DNA from: Holothuria scabra
Lineage: Eukaryota; Echinodermata; Holothuroidea; Aspidochirotida; Holothuriidae
Direction: 5' to 3'
Length of the DNA stretch: 64,000 nt
Assembly (NCBI GenBank): GCA_037179385.1
Contig: CM074190.1
Location: 6,834,284-6,898,283 of the forward strand
Of the stretch, positions 41,101 to 48,235 are shown in pieces (the stretch's first letter is position 1; every line of letters starts with the position of its first letter). The position numbers were made by a program, and so were the translations under genes. Under the pieces are notes generated by a model. The model saw only the letters and a program-made list of their open reading frames with translations. It ran no database searches and had not been told where the DNA came from.

Positions 41101-44100
41101 ATGATGCTGCCTTAACAGGTATCCGTTACTACCTAGACAAACGGCGTGATCCCCCAATACCGACTGACACCTTCCTACGTTTGCCGGAACTTGTTCTCAC
41201 ACAAAATTGTTTTCAGTTTAATGGGCGTTTTTCCGCCAAGTTTAAGGAGTGGCTATGGGAGCCAAAATGGGTCCTTCTGTTGCCTGTTTGACCATGGGTC
41301 ACTTTGAAGAACAACTATTTTCTCAGTATACCGGGCCCGACCTATACTTTACAAAAGGTATATTGATGATATTGTAGGAGTTGCCACTGGACCCCGCAGT
41401 GATTTAGAAACCTTTGTCGACTTTGTTAATTCCTTTTGCCCCTTTTTGAAATTTACCCATTGTATCTCGGACTCATCTGTTGTATTTCTCGACCTTAAAC
41501 TGTCCGTTAACAAGCGCACAATTACCTCAAACCTACACTTTAAGCCAACCGACTCGCATAACTACCTATTGTACCCTTCCAACCATCCCAAATCCTGCCC
41601 TAAATCTAATCCTTATTCCCAACTCCTGCGAGCCAGGCGAACATGTTCGGAGGATTCTGACTTCTCCACTGCCTCTGAAGAAAATTTATCCTTTTTTGAA
41701 AAACGCCAGTACCCTTCCAAAATCCTCTCTAAAGCCCTGCGCAGAATTCATGGAACCAACAGAGAGGAAGCCTAGGAGAAAAAGAACAACCTGGTTCAAA
41801 TCTACGTATTCCTTTGGTTATTTCATATCACCCTTCGGTCCGTCCAATTGTACGCGCTATCTACAAAAATATAGAGTCGCTCCGACAAGACCCCTCAACA
41901 CGTCATGATCACCCGGAACCCCCTATCACTGCTTTTAGAGTTGAGAAAAATTTAGCAAACCATTTAGTTCGGGCTTCCCACCCACTGAATTCTTTCAACG
42001 ACACCCCTGGTACCTTTCCCTGTAACCGTCCGAAGTGTAATACATGCCCCATCAAACAGAATCTCCATGGATACCCGGTGGCTGCACATTTCAATCCCCC
42101 TTCACCTTGTTCTATACAGCACTTAACAGTTACCGCAGATGTAATGTGCCGAGGCTCCGATTGTGACCGCCTTAGTGCTGAAAACCGACTTATCATGAGG
42201 CTAGGTACTCTCGCGCCACACGGCCTTAACGTTAGAATTGACTTTTTGTGATATTCACCCTCTTTTGAGCCAGTTTTAACTCCTTTTACACCTTACCCGT
42301 TCATATATAATACCCGTTATATATAATATATATACATACATATATATACATATAGAACGTTCAGTCTGGATGTCACTTATTCTCGGGTTCATGGGAAACC
42401 TCCTCTGCCAATTAAAATGCCTCCCTTTTTATAGATGCTACTCCTCTGGAGCCTACAGAAGCTAAGCAACGAAATATCATAACGTTTATCTGACAAATAA
42501 TGTAACCAAGATGCAACAGCAAGAGGAATTACGATCATGATGGACTAAAGTATTATTTTAGTTCATTGTTGCCCTTGGGTATAGGTACTAGCTACACATC
42601 TTTAACACATTTAAGATGTAGTAAATGGATAATGCTAAGCTTATTAGTGATTTCGTGACATACCATCAGTTAAAAATCTATTGGCTGTTTCCATGGAAAC
42701 CAAACATTTAAATAAACCAAGGTACCTGCTTCACAGCGCTGAACAAACAATGCCATTTCTGGTGAATGTTTCGTTGTTTTTAAACGGCCGCGTGCCCTGC
42801 CTTTTCTATTCATTCAACAGACTTTTCGCATGTTGGGTTCTGTTGAGGCAGTTCCAGATGTATTTTTCACAATGACACAACCGGAATAAGTTCACTTGAT
42901 TACTTGCAGGACCTGCTTTTAAACGAAAAGGGGTGCTGAGGGTAATTTCCCACGGTTACTAGAAAGCCTTGCAAATGCATACAAATTTTGTTTGAATGAC
43001 AGACTTGGATATTTTCAAAATTGAGGAGCAATCTAACCTTTAGACACCTTTTATTCTACTAACAATAGCGTTAAAATGAAACTTATATAGGGTCAAGGAA
43101 TGTCATTTTCGGCTATCAGGGAGGGGCGTCAATGTTGTTTGTGGAATGAGGTAAAATTTTCCAACAATCCTGGATCATGTACCGGTCCGCAAACGTTTTT
43201 AAGCAATACACACGCCTATACACACAAAACAGAAACGGATACACACTCACACAGACACGCACATTTGTATAGTCAAATTGGCGTTCTCTCGCAGTCAGTG
43301 AGCCACAACTGGAAAAAGGCCGTGGTCTGCTCGACTTGAACCAATAGGATGGAAACTGGGCCGTTAAACTCTGTCTTACTAACTCTCGCAGTCTCAAAGT
43401 CATCTGTATACCCCAGTATCATATTTTTTTTTCTCTCTGTTGTTTTGTTAATCTGCCTGAGCGATTATGAGGGAGTGGGCAATATTTTCAATTCAGTGAC
43501 ATTTTAATCTTTTAAAAATGTTTACCTTATGATGAAGTAATGATCCCAAATAGAGTCATTCTCTTTAAGTTAGAAAATGTATGTGTCAAAGTTTTTTCAT
43601 AAAAATTGTTTTATGTTTCAATACTATAACAGCCCAGGAGTAGACTGTTAAGAAACTACAATGAAGTAAAGTCGTTGCTTATTTCATTTCTTTTCAGAGG
43701 TTACTTATTGGTTTATACAGTGTGTTTTTAGAAGACTGGCTGAAACATTTTCAAAGATCCCAAATATTTATAATTAAAACAGAAGAATGGAGTGATAATT
43801 GTCCTACCATTTTACCACAAATACATGAATTTTTAGATTTAGGTAAGTGTTTTGTTATGGATATGATATCATACTGCTTTATGGTGAATAACTTAAAAAA
43901 ATGACTGAATGTAAAAACACTGTAATTCATTTTCAAGAAGCACTTCCTTTCTGTAATCCATTTTTAAGAAGGACACTTTCGTCAATTTCGTACCTTAGTG
44001 GGTAGGTACGTTCCATGTGTAGTCCCCAACGGTAATTCTTCGCCATTTACTTGTTCGACCTTGCGAGGGAGGGAGATTCTTGAAGGTGATATCATAGATA

Positions 44101-47100
44101 TTTAATATTTCCCTGGTTGGGAAACTTCGCGAACTGACTTCTTATGATAAGATTCCAGTTTTCGTCAGTCACGTGACGTTGATAGTACACGAGAGCCTTG
44201 TTTTTGGACTCTTCATACATACTGTATATATGCAAACAAGGTAAACTGATTTCTTCGAGAGTCTCTTGCGAACAATTATCAGACTGTAATGACTTCAATT
44301 AGGACGTATATTATTGCGAAAGGTTTGATTAAGATTTATTTTAAAATAGCGGGACAATCGAAGGTTAGACTAGCGACAGTAACTTGTTAAGCACACTCAA
44401 CAATTCAGTGAAATTGCGAAGCATAGTAGCAGTCGCACTGTATAACGTAGACTGGTTAGATTAAATCGTTTTAACACTGAAACGAGTGTAACGGTTTATC
44501 AGACGAGTGTATTATAAAAATTTATCAGTAACTATGGTCGTACAAAATTTTAGGAAGCCCATCTAGCGTAATGAAGTAGGTGTACCTCACCCTTGCCGCA
44601 CACCGACTGCGGTAAGGTAAGCCTGTAACGTAAGGGCCTACTGAAGGTCCTCAGCGAAGGTCTCACAAAAGGCCAGACCTTGGAACAATTATTTTAATTA
44701 AAAGAGAAAAAGAAACCCGAGAATATTGGATTTCTTCATTTATTCAAAAATCTTAAAAACGTAGTGATTAGGAGGCCTCTTGCAGTTCCTTTTTAGCCTT
44801 GTGTCAACTTTAATTTCACTTCCCAGCAGAAACAGTACAACACTTAATGGAGCCATATCGCTACCGATCGATCGTGTGCACCTTCAAAGTCACAAGCTGA
44901 ACTTTTTTGAAGAGCTCAGCATGCTTTTACGGACAGTTACGGACCCACCTTACAAAAACTATGAACGTACATGCAGCTTTTACGTCTGTGCATACACAGT
45001 GTACGTAAGGAGTTTCCCAACCAGGGAAAGGTATAATAACTGTGGTGATATCAACTTCAACCTCCAAAATGTTGGGATCGTCACTTTGTCTACACTCTAA
45101 AAACTGTTGGGTAAAAAGTGTTGGGCAAAATACAAAATGCCCATCATGGGCAAATTATTACCCAACAAATGGGTAAACAAATGTACCCATATTGTTGGGC
45201 AAATTAAAGTTGGGCAAAATCCAGGTGTTGGTTAAAGGTGTTGGGCAAGTTTTAAAAGTACCCAACAGTTGGGTAAAGTGTAATTGACCAATCAGATGAT
45301 TAGTTAAAGATCAGTTAAGTTTTACAGATAATTATTGTAATATAAGTGGTTCACTATAAGATCTCATGGTTGAATAAGGTTGTATTTGGTAAATATAAAG
45401 CTAACGGTAGAATAGCAGTAAAAATCTGGACGAAAGTACTTAAAGAGCAATGGTGGCATAGAAAAAAGAAGTTTTCATTGCTACATAATCAATGGGAGAA
45501 GAAATACAAAGTTCACGATTGGAGTATGAAATTTTAAACTACACACTTCACTGTTTACTTTCCAAGTGCATCGTCGCTGGTGCCCCCAGCGTCGAAAAGC
45601 TTCTCGCCCTTTGACTGAGATCACGTGTAGTATATCGCTTCTCGGCCTTTTGGCTAAGATCATGTGTAGTATCTGTTCTTTTCATCCAGTCAAGAATGGA
45701 GCCATACATGACAGACCAATGATGAAAATGGTCTGAAGGCCGTGAGGTTGGTCGTTAAGTGTTGTCCTTCAGTGGACGTAATAGCTTCTTCGGGAAGCAG
45801 TATCAAGTTTGGTTTCGCCGAACGGCCCTTTGCCAGAGGGTCGGGAGGACTTTAGAAAAAGTCGTCGCTGGTGCCCCCAATCACTCTTAGAGGATAAACG
45901 GTGTATGTGTTAAGCGACTTTGTTATATTGAAATTATTGAAATCCAAACAAGCACCCAACATACTGGATAGTTGCATTGCCCAACACCATTTGCCCAACG
46001 GTTTGCCCAACAGTTGGGAGGACACATATATACCCAGTGTTGGTTAAAAGTTGGTCATTCAGTAGTGCCCAACTACTGGGTAGTTGCATTGCCCAACACC
46101 ATTTGCCCAACAGTTTGCCCAATTGTTGGGAGAACACATATATACCCAGTGTTGGTAAAAAGTTGGGCAAATATTTGCCCAACATTTTTTAGTGTATACA
46201 CTAAATTATGAGAGCTCCAGATTCCTGGAAGGGCATTCAAAGGGTTGCACCAGCAGAACTGAATGACATACCTAATGTGATATTGCAAATGGGATCAAGA
46301 AGACAAGGGTGAAACCCTGTTCAATCAGTGGCGGTTTTAGAAAACAATCTGCATCGAAGGTACCATTTGAGGTTCCTTATTGGGTATAGAGTGCTTTCAC
46401 TTGCGTCACAAGCCCCGCCTCTTTTGACTAGTGTAGAAGTACGCCAGCTAGTGGAGCTAGTTGAAAATCAGCTTGCGACCAACTTGTGACTGTTGCACTA
46501 TAAAACCCCCTTACTTTTTGCCCGACAGAGGGCGTAGCTGACCAGTTGTGACTTCACTTGGAAGCTCTCTGTAGGGACGTCATAAGGTAGTTGACCGTGA
46601 CGACTACCAAGACTAAGCGTTGATCAACCAATCATGGTATTCACTTGTTAATGCATCAAAAAGAGGAAATGGAACCAAGGATCATGAGAAAAATTATTAG
46701 GGACTGCTAACAGTGACACTACTTACCCTACCGTAAAGGAAGTTGTCATCACCACTTATACGCGATACGCGACCGTATTTAGGAAATGGTCGCCGCGATT
46801 TGAAGCACCAGCTACGGGAGCGTGGAGAGGGAATCGCAAACAGTGTATTTTGAAGACGTGTTAGTCTTTAAACAACGCTGCATAGTAAAAGGGTGTTTTT
46901 AGAACAAGGGTTTATCTCTAATGCCACCACCCCCGAAACGCCACCAGTAGTTATCAATTGTATCAAATTATATAATTCTTAATTATTGTGCGTCGACAAC
47001 TTTAGCAGTAAGCCTATGACAATTTTTTCATAACCTTCTCTGTGTGCAGTAGACTTTTCGTTGTTCCTGGTCTGTCCGGTAGAGCAATTTTGATTAAATT

Positions 47101-47801
47101 TTACTTCTCTATCTCTTGAGACAGAAAAAAGTCTTTTGTATGCTCTTTTGACATGTAGCCATAAGCCTGGTGAATTACCACACCCGTATTGTCAAGTGGT
47201 TACAGCATGGAAGAGTTCTACTGCTGGATGCCCGGGTCATACCGAAGACTTAAAAATGGAAATTGTGCTTGGTGTTCAGCATAAGTAATGGCAGGTGCGG
47301 ATCCAAGAAGGAGGGGGGGGGGGGTGGCTTTTACGGCCTCGTCCCTCCCTTTTTCGCCACATCAACAATAAAACATACGGGAAATGCTACATTGCTACTC
47401 CATCACACCCCTGCTTTCTCTCAAGTCAGCCCCCTGAATGAAGTAGGGAAAACAAGTCAGTGAGCCACAATTGAAAAAAACCATGACCTGTCCGATTTAA
47501 ACTAAAAATCCGTCAAACACAACCTTCACATGTATTGAAGACACGCATCTGTGACCTAAGCTTTAAAAGGTATAGAAAACAGAATGTTTATTAAATGTTA
47601 CCAGAAATCTTCGGCGTTTTTCTTTTCACAGATGAAATGGCATCCGAGAAAATAGAACAAATCTGCAACAAAAGGTACAATGTTGGCAAAACGAAAACGA
47701 TGCCCATGCTACCTGAGACGGAACAACTACTGAGGAACTTTTACGCTCCTTACAATGATCGACTTGCCTGGTTGCTTAGCGACGAGAACTTTCTGTGGTG
47801 A
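17328..47801 (+). CDS. CHST15-like: Carbohydrate sulfotransferase, CHST15-like (complete, 7 coding exons)
   Basis: The spliced CDS joins 17328-17501, 24573-24780, 27175-27297, 36670-36823, 38861-39032, 43698-43842 and 47632-47801, giving 381 aa. Exon-end phases run 0,1,1,2,0,1, every intron is GT-AG, and no frame shift is needed. Order: N-terminal hydrophobic anchor (about residues 2-20, type II Golgi topology), short stem, CW motif (75-76), 5'-PAPS loop PKCGTTD (95-101), KESHWW (117-122), VIVGDGSASTFWDN (166-179), 3'-phosphate motif FRNPVERLYSDY (214-225), GLYSVFLEDWL, and the C-terminal NFYAPYNDRLAWLL block. This order is that of vertebrate CHST15, a Golgi enzyme that transfers sulfate from PAPS to C6 of GalNAc-4-sulfate in chondroitin sulfate. 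The vertebrate enzyme is about 560 aa; this one has a much shorter tail and stem. Possible N-glycosylation sites are at N133, N139, N188 and N241. The exact substrate is inferred; a related galactosaminoglycan sulfotransferase is possible. Confidence 0.93.
17991..18311. mobile_element. MITE, interrupted at its end by the foldback element
   Basis: Terminal inverted repeats of about 40 bp (CCTGTATACACGA... and ...CGTGTACACAGG). The interior repeats a GCAACAAACC / GGTTTGTTGC motif and AAACATTTTC-type words in both orientations. The flank that should follow resumes after the foldback at 23453. Confidence 0.75.
18350..18830. repeat. Left-arm tandem array of the foldback element
   Basis: About ten degenerate units of roughly 46 bp, each containing an inverted pair of words of the type CTCGTCAAAATGGCAAAATT and AATTGTCATTTTGCCGAG, so each unit can also fold on itself. 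Confidence 0.85.
19493..19610 (+). repeat. Repeat family D, second copy
   Basis: Same blocks as 1107-1207, in the foldback core: AGGCTGCCGCCCCTCAG, GATGAGCTGAACGAAAAA. Unknown type. Confidence 0.6.
20001..20171 (-). mobile_element. Repeat family C, copy 3 (inverted)
   Basis: Reverse orientation: ATGACCGTATGGGA at left, TCCCATACGGCC at right, with the family core in complement. In the foldback core. Confidence 0.6.
20232..20400 (+). mobile_element. Repeat family C, copy 4
   Basis: Direct orientation: CATGGCAGTACCCGACTCTT ... CCCGTCCCGTACGGCC, with AAGGCACCAAAGTCTGCCCG. Lies head-to-head with copy 3, about 60 bp away. Confidence 0.6.
20704..21555. mobile_element. CAGTGGCG-ended (hAT-like) element in foldback core
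   Basis: Ends are CAGTGGCG and CGCCACTG. Inside are two diverged tandem copies of a ~255-bp block (about 20840-21095 and 21095-21350), each starting with a GGGGTCCAG...GCGAAGCC motif. A possible 8-bp target duplication is weak (ATAGAACC/ATAGGGGT). Confidence 0.5.
21825..22720. mobile_element. TIR element nested in the foldback right arm
   Basis: Ends AGCATGACACGGCCA and TGGCCGTGTCATGCCCT are inverted. Comparing the two foldback arms shows this ~0.9-kb block interrupts the right arm: left-arm sequence is continuous at about 18930 while right-arm homology stops at 22720 and resumes at 21824. It has no transposase-like ORF and no clear target duplication. The interior is GC-richer than its surroundings, with CGCG-rich stretches near 22195. 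Confidence 0.7.
22825..23410. repeat. Right-arm tandem array of the foldback element
   Basis: About twelve units of the same ~46-bp family as 18350-18830, in reverse orientation. It is followed by the terminal segment that mirrors the left end. Confidence 0.85.
24108..24458. mobile_element. hAT-like MITE, 351 bp, just upstream of exon 2
   Basis: TIRs CAGGGGCGCAAAT and ATTTGCGCCCATG are flanked by an exact 8-bp duplication ACCTCATT (24100-24107, 24459-24466). The interior holds a G run and GGCGAAGCCCCC motifs shared with other elements here. The CA...TG ends and 8-bp duplication fit hAT. Confidence 0.82.
24573..24780 (+). CDS. CHST15-like: CHST15-like exon 2 (5'-PAPS-binding motif)
   Basis: Acceptor TAAACAG|ATT at 24572, donor G|GTAAGG at 24781; enters in phase 0, leaves in phase 1. 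It encodes residues 59-127 plus the first base of 128: the KNPCW motif, a Leu/Phe/Tyr-rich strand (FYLAGMPKCGTTD) that forms the 5'-phosphosulfate-binding loop, and the KESHWW motif equivalent to KEPHWW of vertebrate CHST15. A 351-bp MITE ends 114 bp before this exon. Confidence 0.93.
24955..25010 (+). repeat. Fragment related to the U2-headed repeat tail
   Basis: CCGAACGGTCCTTTGCCAGA and GGTCAGGAGGA resemble 45818-45850 (CCGAACGGCCCTTTGCCAGA, GGTCGGGAGGA), which suggests a dispersed family. No U2 head is visible here. Confidence 0.5.
26553..27027. repeat. Dispersed repeat B, copy 1
   Basis: Shares blocks such as GCACATGCGCACAT, AGTTTGCATGAAAATTT and CCCACAATTTCATGCGGCAA with 38185-38660. 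Ends 148 bp before exon 3. Type unknown; no clear TIRs. Confidence 0.6.
27175..27297 (+). CDS. CHST15-like: CHST15-like exon 3
   Basis: Acceptor TTTTAAG|GTC at 27174, donor G|GTAAAA at 27298; phase 1 in and out. It encodes residues 128-168 plus one base: two possible N-glycosylation sites (NTS, NAT), a basic Lys-rich stretch (RKVAKKKGK), and the strand leading to the VIVG motif that is finished by exon 4. It has internal stops in the other frames. It was found by joining phases and matching family motifs. Confidence 0.9.
27424..28036. mobile_element. Possible hAT-like remnant in intron 3
   Basis: Begins CAGGGCCGTAGCG and ends AGCTACGTCACTG, diverged inverted ends with a G run and a CCCTAATCCCTAACCC stretch (about 27630) resembling the 8031-9778 element. 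The flanking duplication is not convincing. Confidence 0.35.
30204..30493 (+). mobile_element. Poly(A)-tailed retro-insertion inside the LINE
   Basis: A ~290-bp AT-rich segment with AATAAA (30442-30447) and a 27-A tail (30467-30493) is flanked by an exact 16-bp duplication AAACCTCTCCTACCGT (30188-30203, 30491-30506). This is the signature of target-primed insertion of an mRNA 3' end or a SINE. The source transcript was not recognised. Confidence 0.88.
30807..31095. mobile_element. MITE family A copy 2, nested in a LINE
   Basis: Starts AGGCCCAGTTCTCTCACCCC and ends GGGGTGAGAGGTTTGGCCCT. The TTAA flanks are eroded (TAAA/ATAA). It splits the LINE between the end of its ORF (about 30806) and its 3' tail (from about 31100). 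Confidence 0.75.
31209..34109 (+). other. Part of intron 3 without defined elements
   Basis: Between the LINE and the piggyBac-like MITE. Contains a G run near 32179 within a CAGTGGCG-like decayed element (about 31900-32240). The 122-codon - strand frame at 31896-32264 has no recognised motif. Confidence 0.55.
34114..34364. mobile_element. piggyBac-like MITE, 251 bp
   Basis: Ends CCCTTTACCATTG and CAACGGTAAAGGG sit between TTAA at 34110-34113 and 34365-34368. TTAA plus CCC termini is the classic piggyBac signature. The interior is strikingly GC-rich for this window. It contains a 99-codon frame without recognisable motifs. Confidence 0.8.
34531..34836. mobile_element. TTAA-flanked MITE, family A copy 3
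   Basis: TTAA at 34527-34530 and 34837-34840. Left end AGGCCTAATCCTCTCACCCC, right end GGTTAGAGGATCAGCCAT. Closely related to the copies at 10797 and 30807. Confidence 0.75.
34841..36669 (+). other. End of intron 3
   Basis: AT-rich; no repeat or exon recognised before the exon 4 acceptor at 36668-36669. Confidence 0.6.
36670..36823 (+). CDS. CHST15-like: CHST15-like exon 4 (3'-phosphate motif, first half)
   Basis: Acceptor CCACCAG|GCG at 36669, donor AG|GTGAGT at 36824; phase 1 in, phase 2 out. It encodes residues 169-219 and two bases of R220: the GDGSASTFWDN block (vertebrate GEASASTMWDN), a Pro-rich loop, and the strand KVIVAFRNPVE that starts the 3'-PAPS-binding motif. R215 is the predicted 3'-phosphate contact. 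Confidence 0.94.
37494..37617. repeat. Perfect 34-bp inverted repeat around (TA)n
   Basis: Arms 37494-37527 and 37584-37617 are exact complements (core GTCCACCTAAGATCGCAGGT), separated by 56 bases that are almost pure TA. It could extrude as a cruciform or be the fused ends of a transposon. Located in intron 4. Confidence 0.95.
38103..38176. repeat. (TA)n microsatellite
   Basis: Interrupted TA/TATACATA tract in intron 4. Confidence 0.9.
38185..38660. repeat. Dispersed repeat B, copy 2
   Basis: Second copy of the family at 26553-27027, same orientation (GCACATGCGCACATTC, CCACAATTCCATGCGGCAAC). Ends 200 bp before exon 5. Confidence 0.6.
38861..39032 (+). CDS. CHST15-like: CHST15-like exon 5 (3'-phosphate motif, second half)
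   Basis: Acceptor AACCACAG|G at 38860, donor GTG|GTATGT at 39033; phase 2 in, phase 0 out. It completes R220 and encodes residues 221-277, starting LYSDYIYFA, where S223 is the expected 3'-phosphate ligand. The rest matches the family region with conserved FQECL and RSC cysteines. Confidence 0.94.
39729..40737 (-). mobile_element. Penelope-like element, truncated copy (inverted partner 1)
   Basis: On the - strand, frame 40120-40725 encodes a Penelope-type reverse transcriptase front: EERDAILSLK, KPADKGGAVVV, YLLPKIHK and PGRPIVS. After a frameshift near 40160 it continues DVSSLYTSIPYDAAL (39986-40168). Then the sequence jumps, near 40015, straight to the C-terminal segment (LHGYPVAAHF, DVMCRGSDCDRL), so the catalytic IDD box, thumb and linker are deleted. 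Its 3' end is near 39729. Confidence 0.85.
40738..42304 (+). mobile_element. Penelope-like element, truncated copy (inverted partner 2)
   Basis: The + strand carries the N-terminal block (SVLAKSLNFVPLNP, about 40788), FPEERDA (about 41080), then skips to DAALTGIRYYL-like sequence (about 41105), so the RT fingers are deleted. It then has RYIDDIVG (about 41350), FLDLKLSVN (41480s), the zinc-like PCNRPKCNTCP (about 42020) and the C-terminus (to 42251). Only ~25 residues lie between the Cys-rich part and the LGTLAPHGLN end, so a full GIY-YIG nuclease is not evident. The last ~250 bp match the reverse complement of 39729-39985. Confidence 0.85.
42305..43697 (+). other. End of intron 5
   Basis: Begins with a TA-rich tract (42305-42355) abutting the Penelope copy, then unique sequence, a (CA)-rich stretch at 43207-43262, and repeat F at 43294-43385. 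Confidence 0.6.
43294..43385 (+). repeat. Repeat family F, copy 2
   Basis: GTGAGCCACAACTGGAAAAA, CTCGACTTGAACCAATAG and GGAAACTGGGCC match 4663-4745. In intron 5, about 310 bp before exon 6. Confidence 0.6.
43698..43842 (+). CDS. CHST15-like: CHST15-like exon 6
   Basis: Acceptor TTTTCAG|AGG at 43697, donor G|GTAAGT at 43843; phase 0 in, phase 1 out. It encodes residues 278-325: the conserved GLYSVFLEDWL helix and the strand QIFIIKTEEW, equivalent to QFLILRLED in vertebrate CHST15, then the HEFLDL helix. Confidence 0.94.
44093..45044. mobile_element. TIR element, short form, 952 bp (intron 6)
   Basis: Flanked by GTGATAT (44086-44092, 45045-45051). The TIRs share TTTCCCTGGTTGGGAAACT. The whole length is closely related to the outer parts of 54480-56700; the middle of that longer copy is absent here. 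CA...TG ends and a 7-8-bp duplication suggest hAT or a related group. No transposase. Confidence 0.78.
45093..46194. mobile_element. TA-flanked composite element with GTTGGGCAA repeats
   Basis: TA at 45091-45092 and 46195-46196; inverted ends CACTCTAAAAACTGTTGGG and CCCAACATTTTTTAGTG. The body is dense with GTTGGG/CCCAAC words in both orientations. It includes a ~112-bp direct duplication (45963-46074, 46075-46165). The centre (about 45317-45945) is unrelated sequence that includes the U2-headed repeat. Confidence 0.7.
45569..45893 (+). repeat. U2 snRNA-derived SINE-like repeat with two heads
   Basis: From 45634 about 50 bases match the 5' end of U2 snRNA (ATCGCTTCTCGGCCTTTTGG... through GTGTAGTATCTGTTCTT) with about two differences. 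Directly before it (45599-45633) lies a more diverged copy of the same U2 head. After about 45684 the sequence is no longer U2. A phrase TCGTCGCTGGTGCCCCCA occurs at 45570 and again at 45862, so the block is partly tandem. It has no Sm site or 3' U2 domains, so it is not a working U2 gene. Confidence 0.75.
47286..47530 (+). repeat. Repeat family E copy 2, followed by a family F piece
   Basis: CTTTTACGGCCTC, CAATAAAACATACGGGA and CTCAAGTCAGCC match 3349-3510. From 47457 GTCAGTGAGCCACAATTG matches the family at 4663 and 43294. About 100 bp before exon 7. Confidence 0.5.
47632..47801 (+). CDS. CHST15-like: CHST15-like exon 7 (C-terminus, stop)
   Basis: Acceptor TTTCACAG|AT at 47631, phase 1 in; stop TGA at 47799-47801. 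It encodes residues 326-381 and ends with the family block NFYAPYNDRLAWLLSDENF (compare FYRPFNARLAQVLAD in vertebrate CHST15), which supports this as the true C-terminus. Confidence 0.94.
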
Positions 47802-48235
47802 CGTTAGGGCTTGGACAAAGTAGATCAGGGTGCAGTTATAGCTTGATACGATGACGAATTCTACACACCAAGAATTGCTGGTCTTCGTCTGATGTATTTT
47901 TGGAAGGGTCTGCATTCTTTCAGAGTGTAAATGATCTGAAGGCAGAGAAGCGAATATCATCGGTAGAGAGTTTAGTGGTTGTCCAAGAATTCGAGGTAAA
48001 CACTATTAGTAAGAGGGAAAGTGACATCATTCCACCGTGTGAGCAGAAACAGAATGGCAAGCTGGGTCGGAAGAAGTTATTTATTGAAACACTGAAGGCA
48101 AAGAGGAACAGAATGGCTGCGTTGTGCGATAAATTAGTTTGGTTTCAGTGGAGTTACTTTAGGGCAAAATCTAGTTAAGAGCTGATAGGGTCGTTCGTGT
48201 TATTTAGTGCAATAAATAGTATGAGCTCTTGATCA
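47802..48235 (+). other. Predicted 3' UTR of CHST15-like gene
   Basis: It runs from the TGA to about 20 bases past the first good poly(A) signal (AATAAA at 48211). It contains a 92-codon open frame (47900-48178) without recognisable family motifs, treated here as chance. Confidence 0.55.
48211..48216 (+). terminator. Poly(A) signal AATAAA
   Basis: Canonical hexamer 410 bases after the stop, followed by a GT-rich stretch at 48241-48262 that fits a downstream cleavage element. Confidence 0.6.

Noticed and set aside
41909..42196. 95-codon - strand frame
   Set aside because: It is the antisense of the Penelope-like C-terminal region on the + strand.
45634..45684. A functional U2 snRNA gene
   Set aside because: Only the first ~50 bases match U2; the Sm site and 3' stem-loops are missing and a second partial head precedes it.
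45934..46288. Several 70-80-codon frames with PTVG/CPTV-like repeats
   Set aside because: These are translations of the GTTGGGCAA repeats in the TA-flanked element.
47900..48178. 92-codon frame right after the sulfotransferase stop
   Set aside because: It lies between the stop and the poly(A) signal, has no acceptor in frame with the gene and no recognised motif; best taken as 3' UTR.
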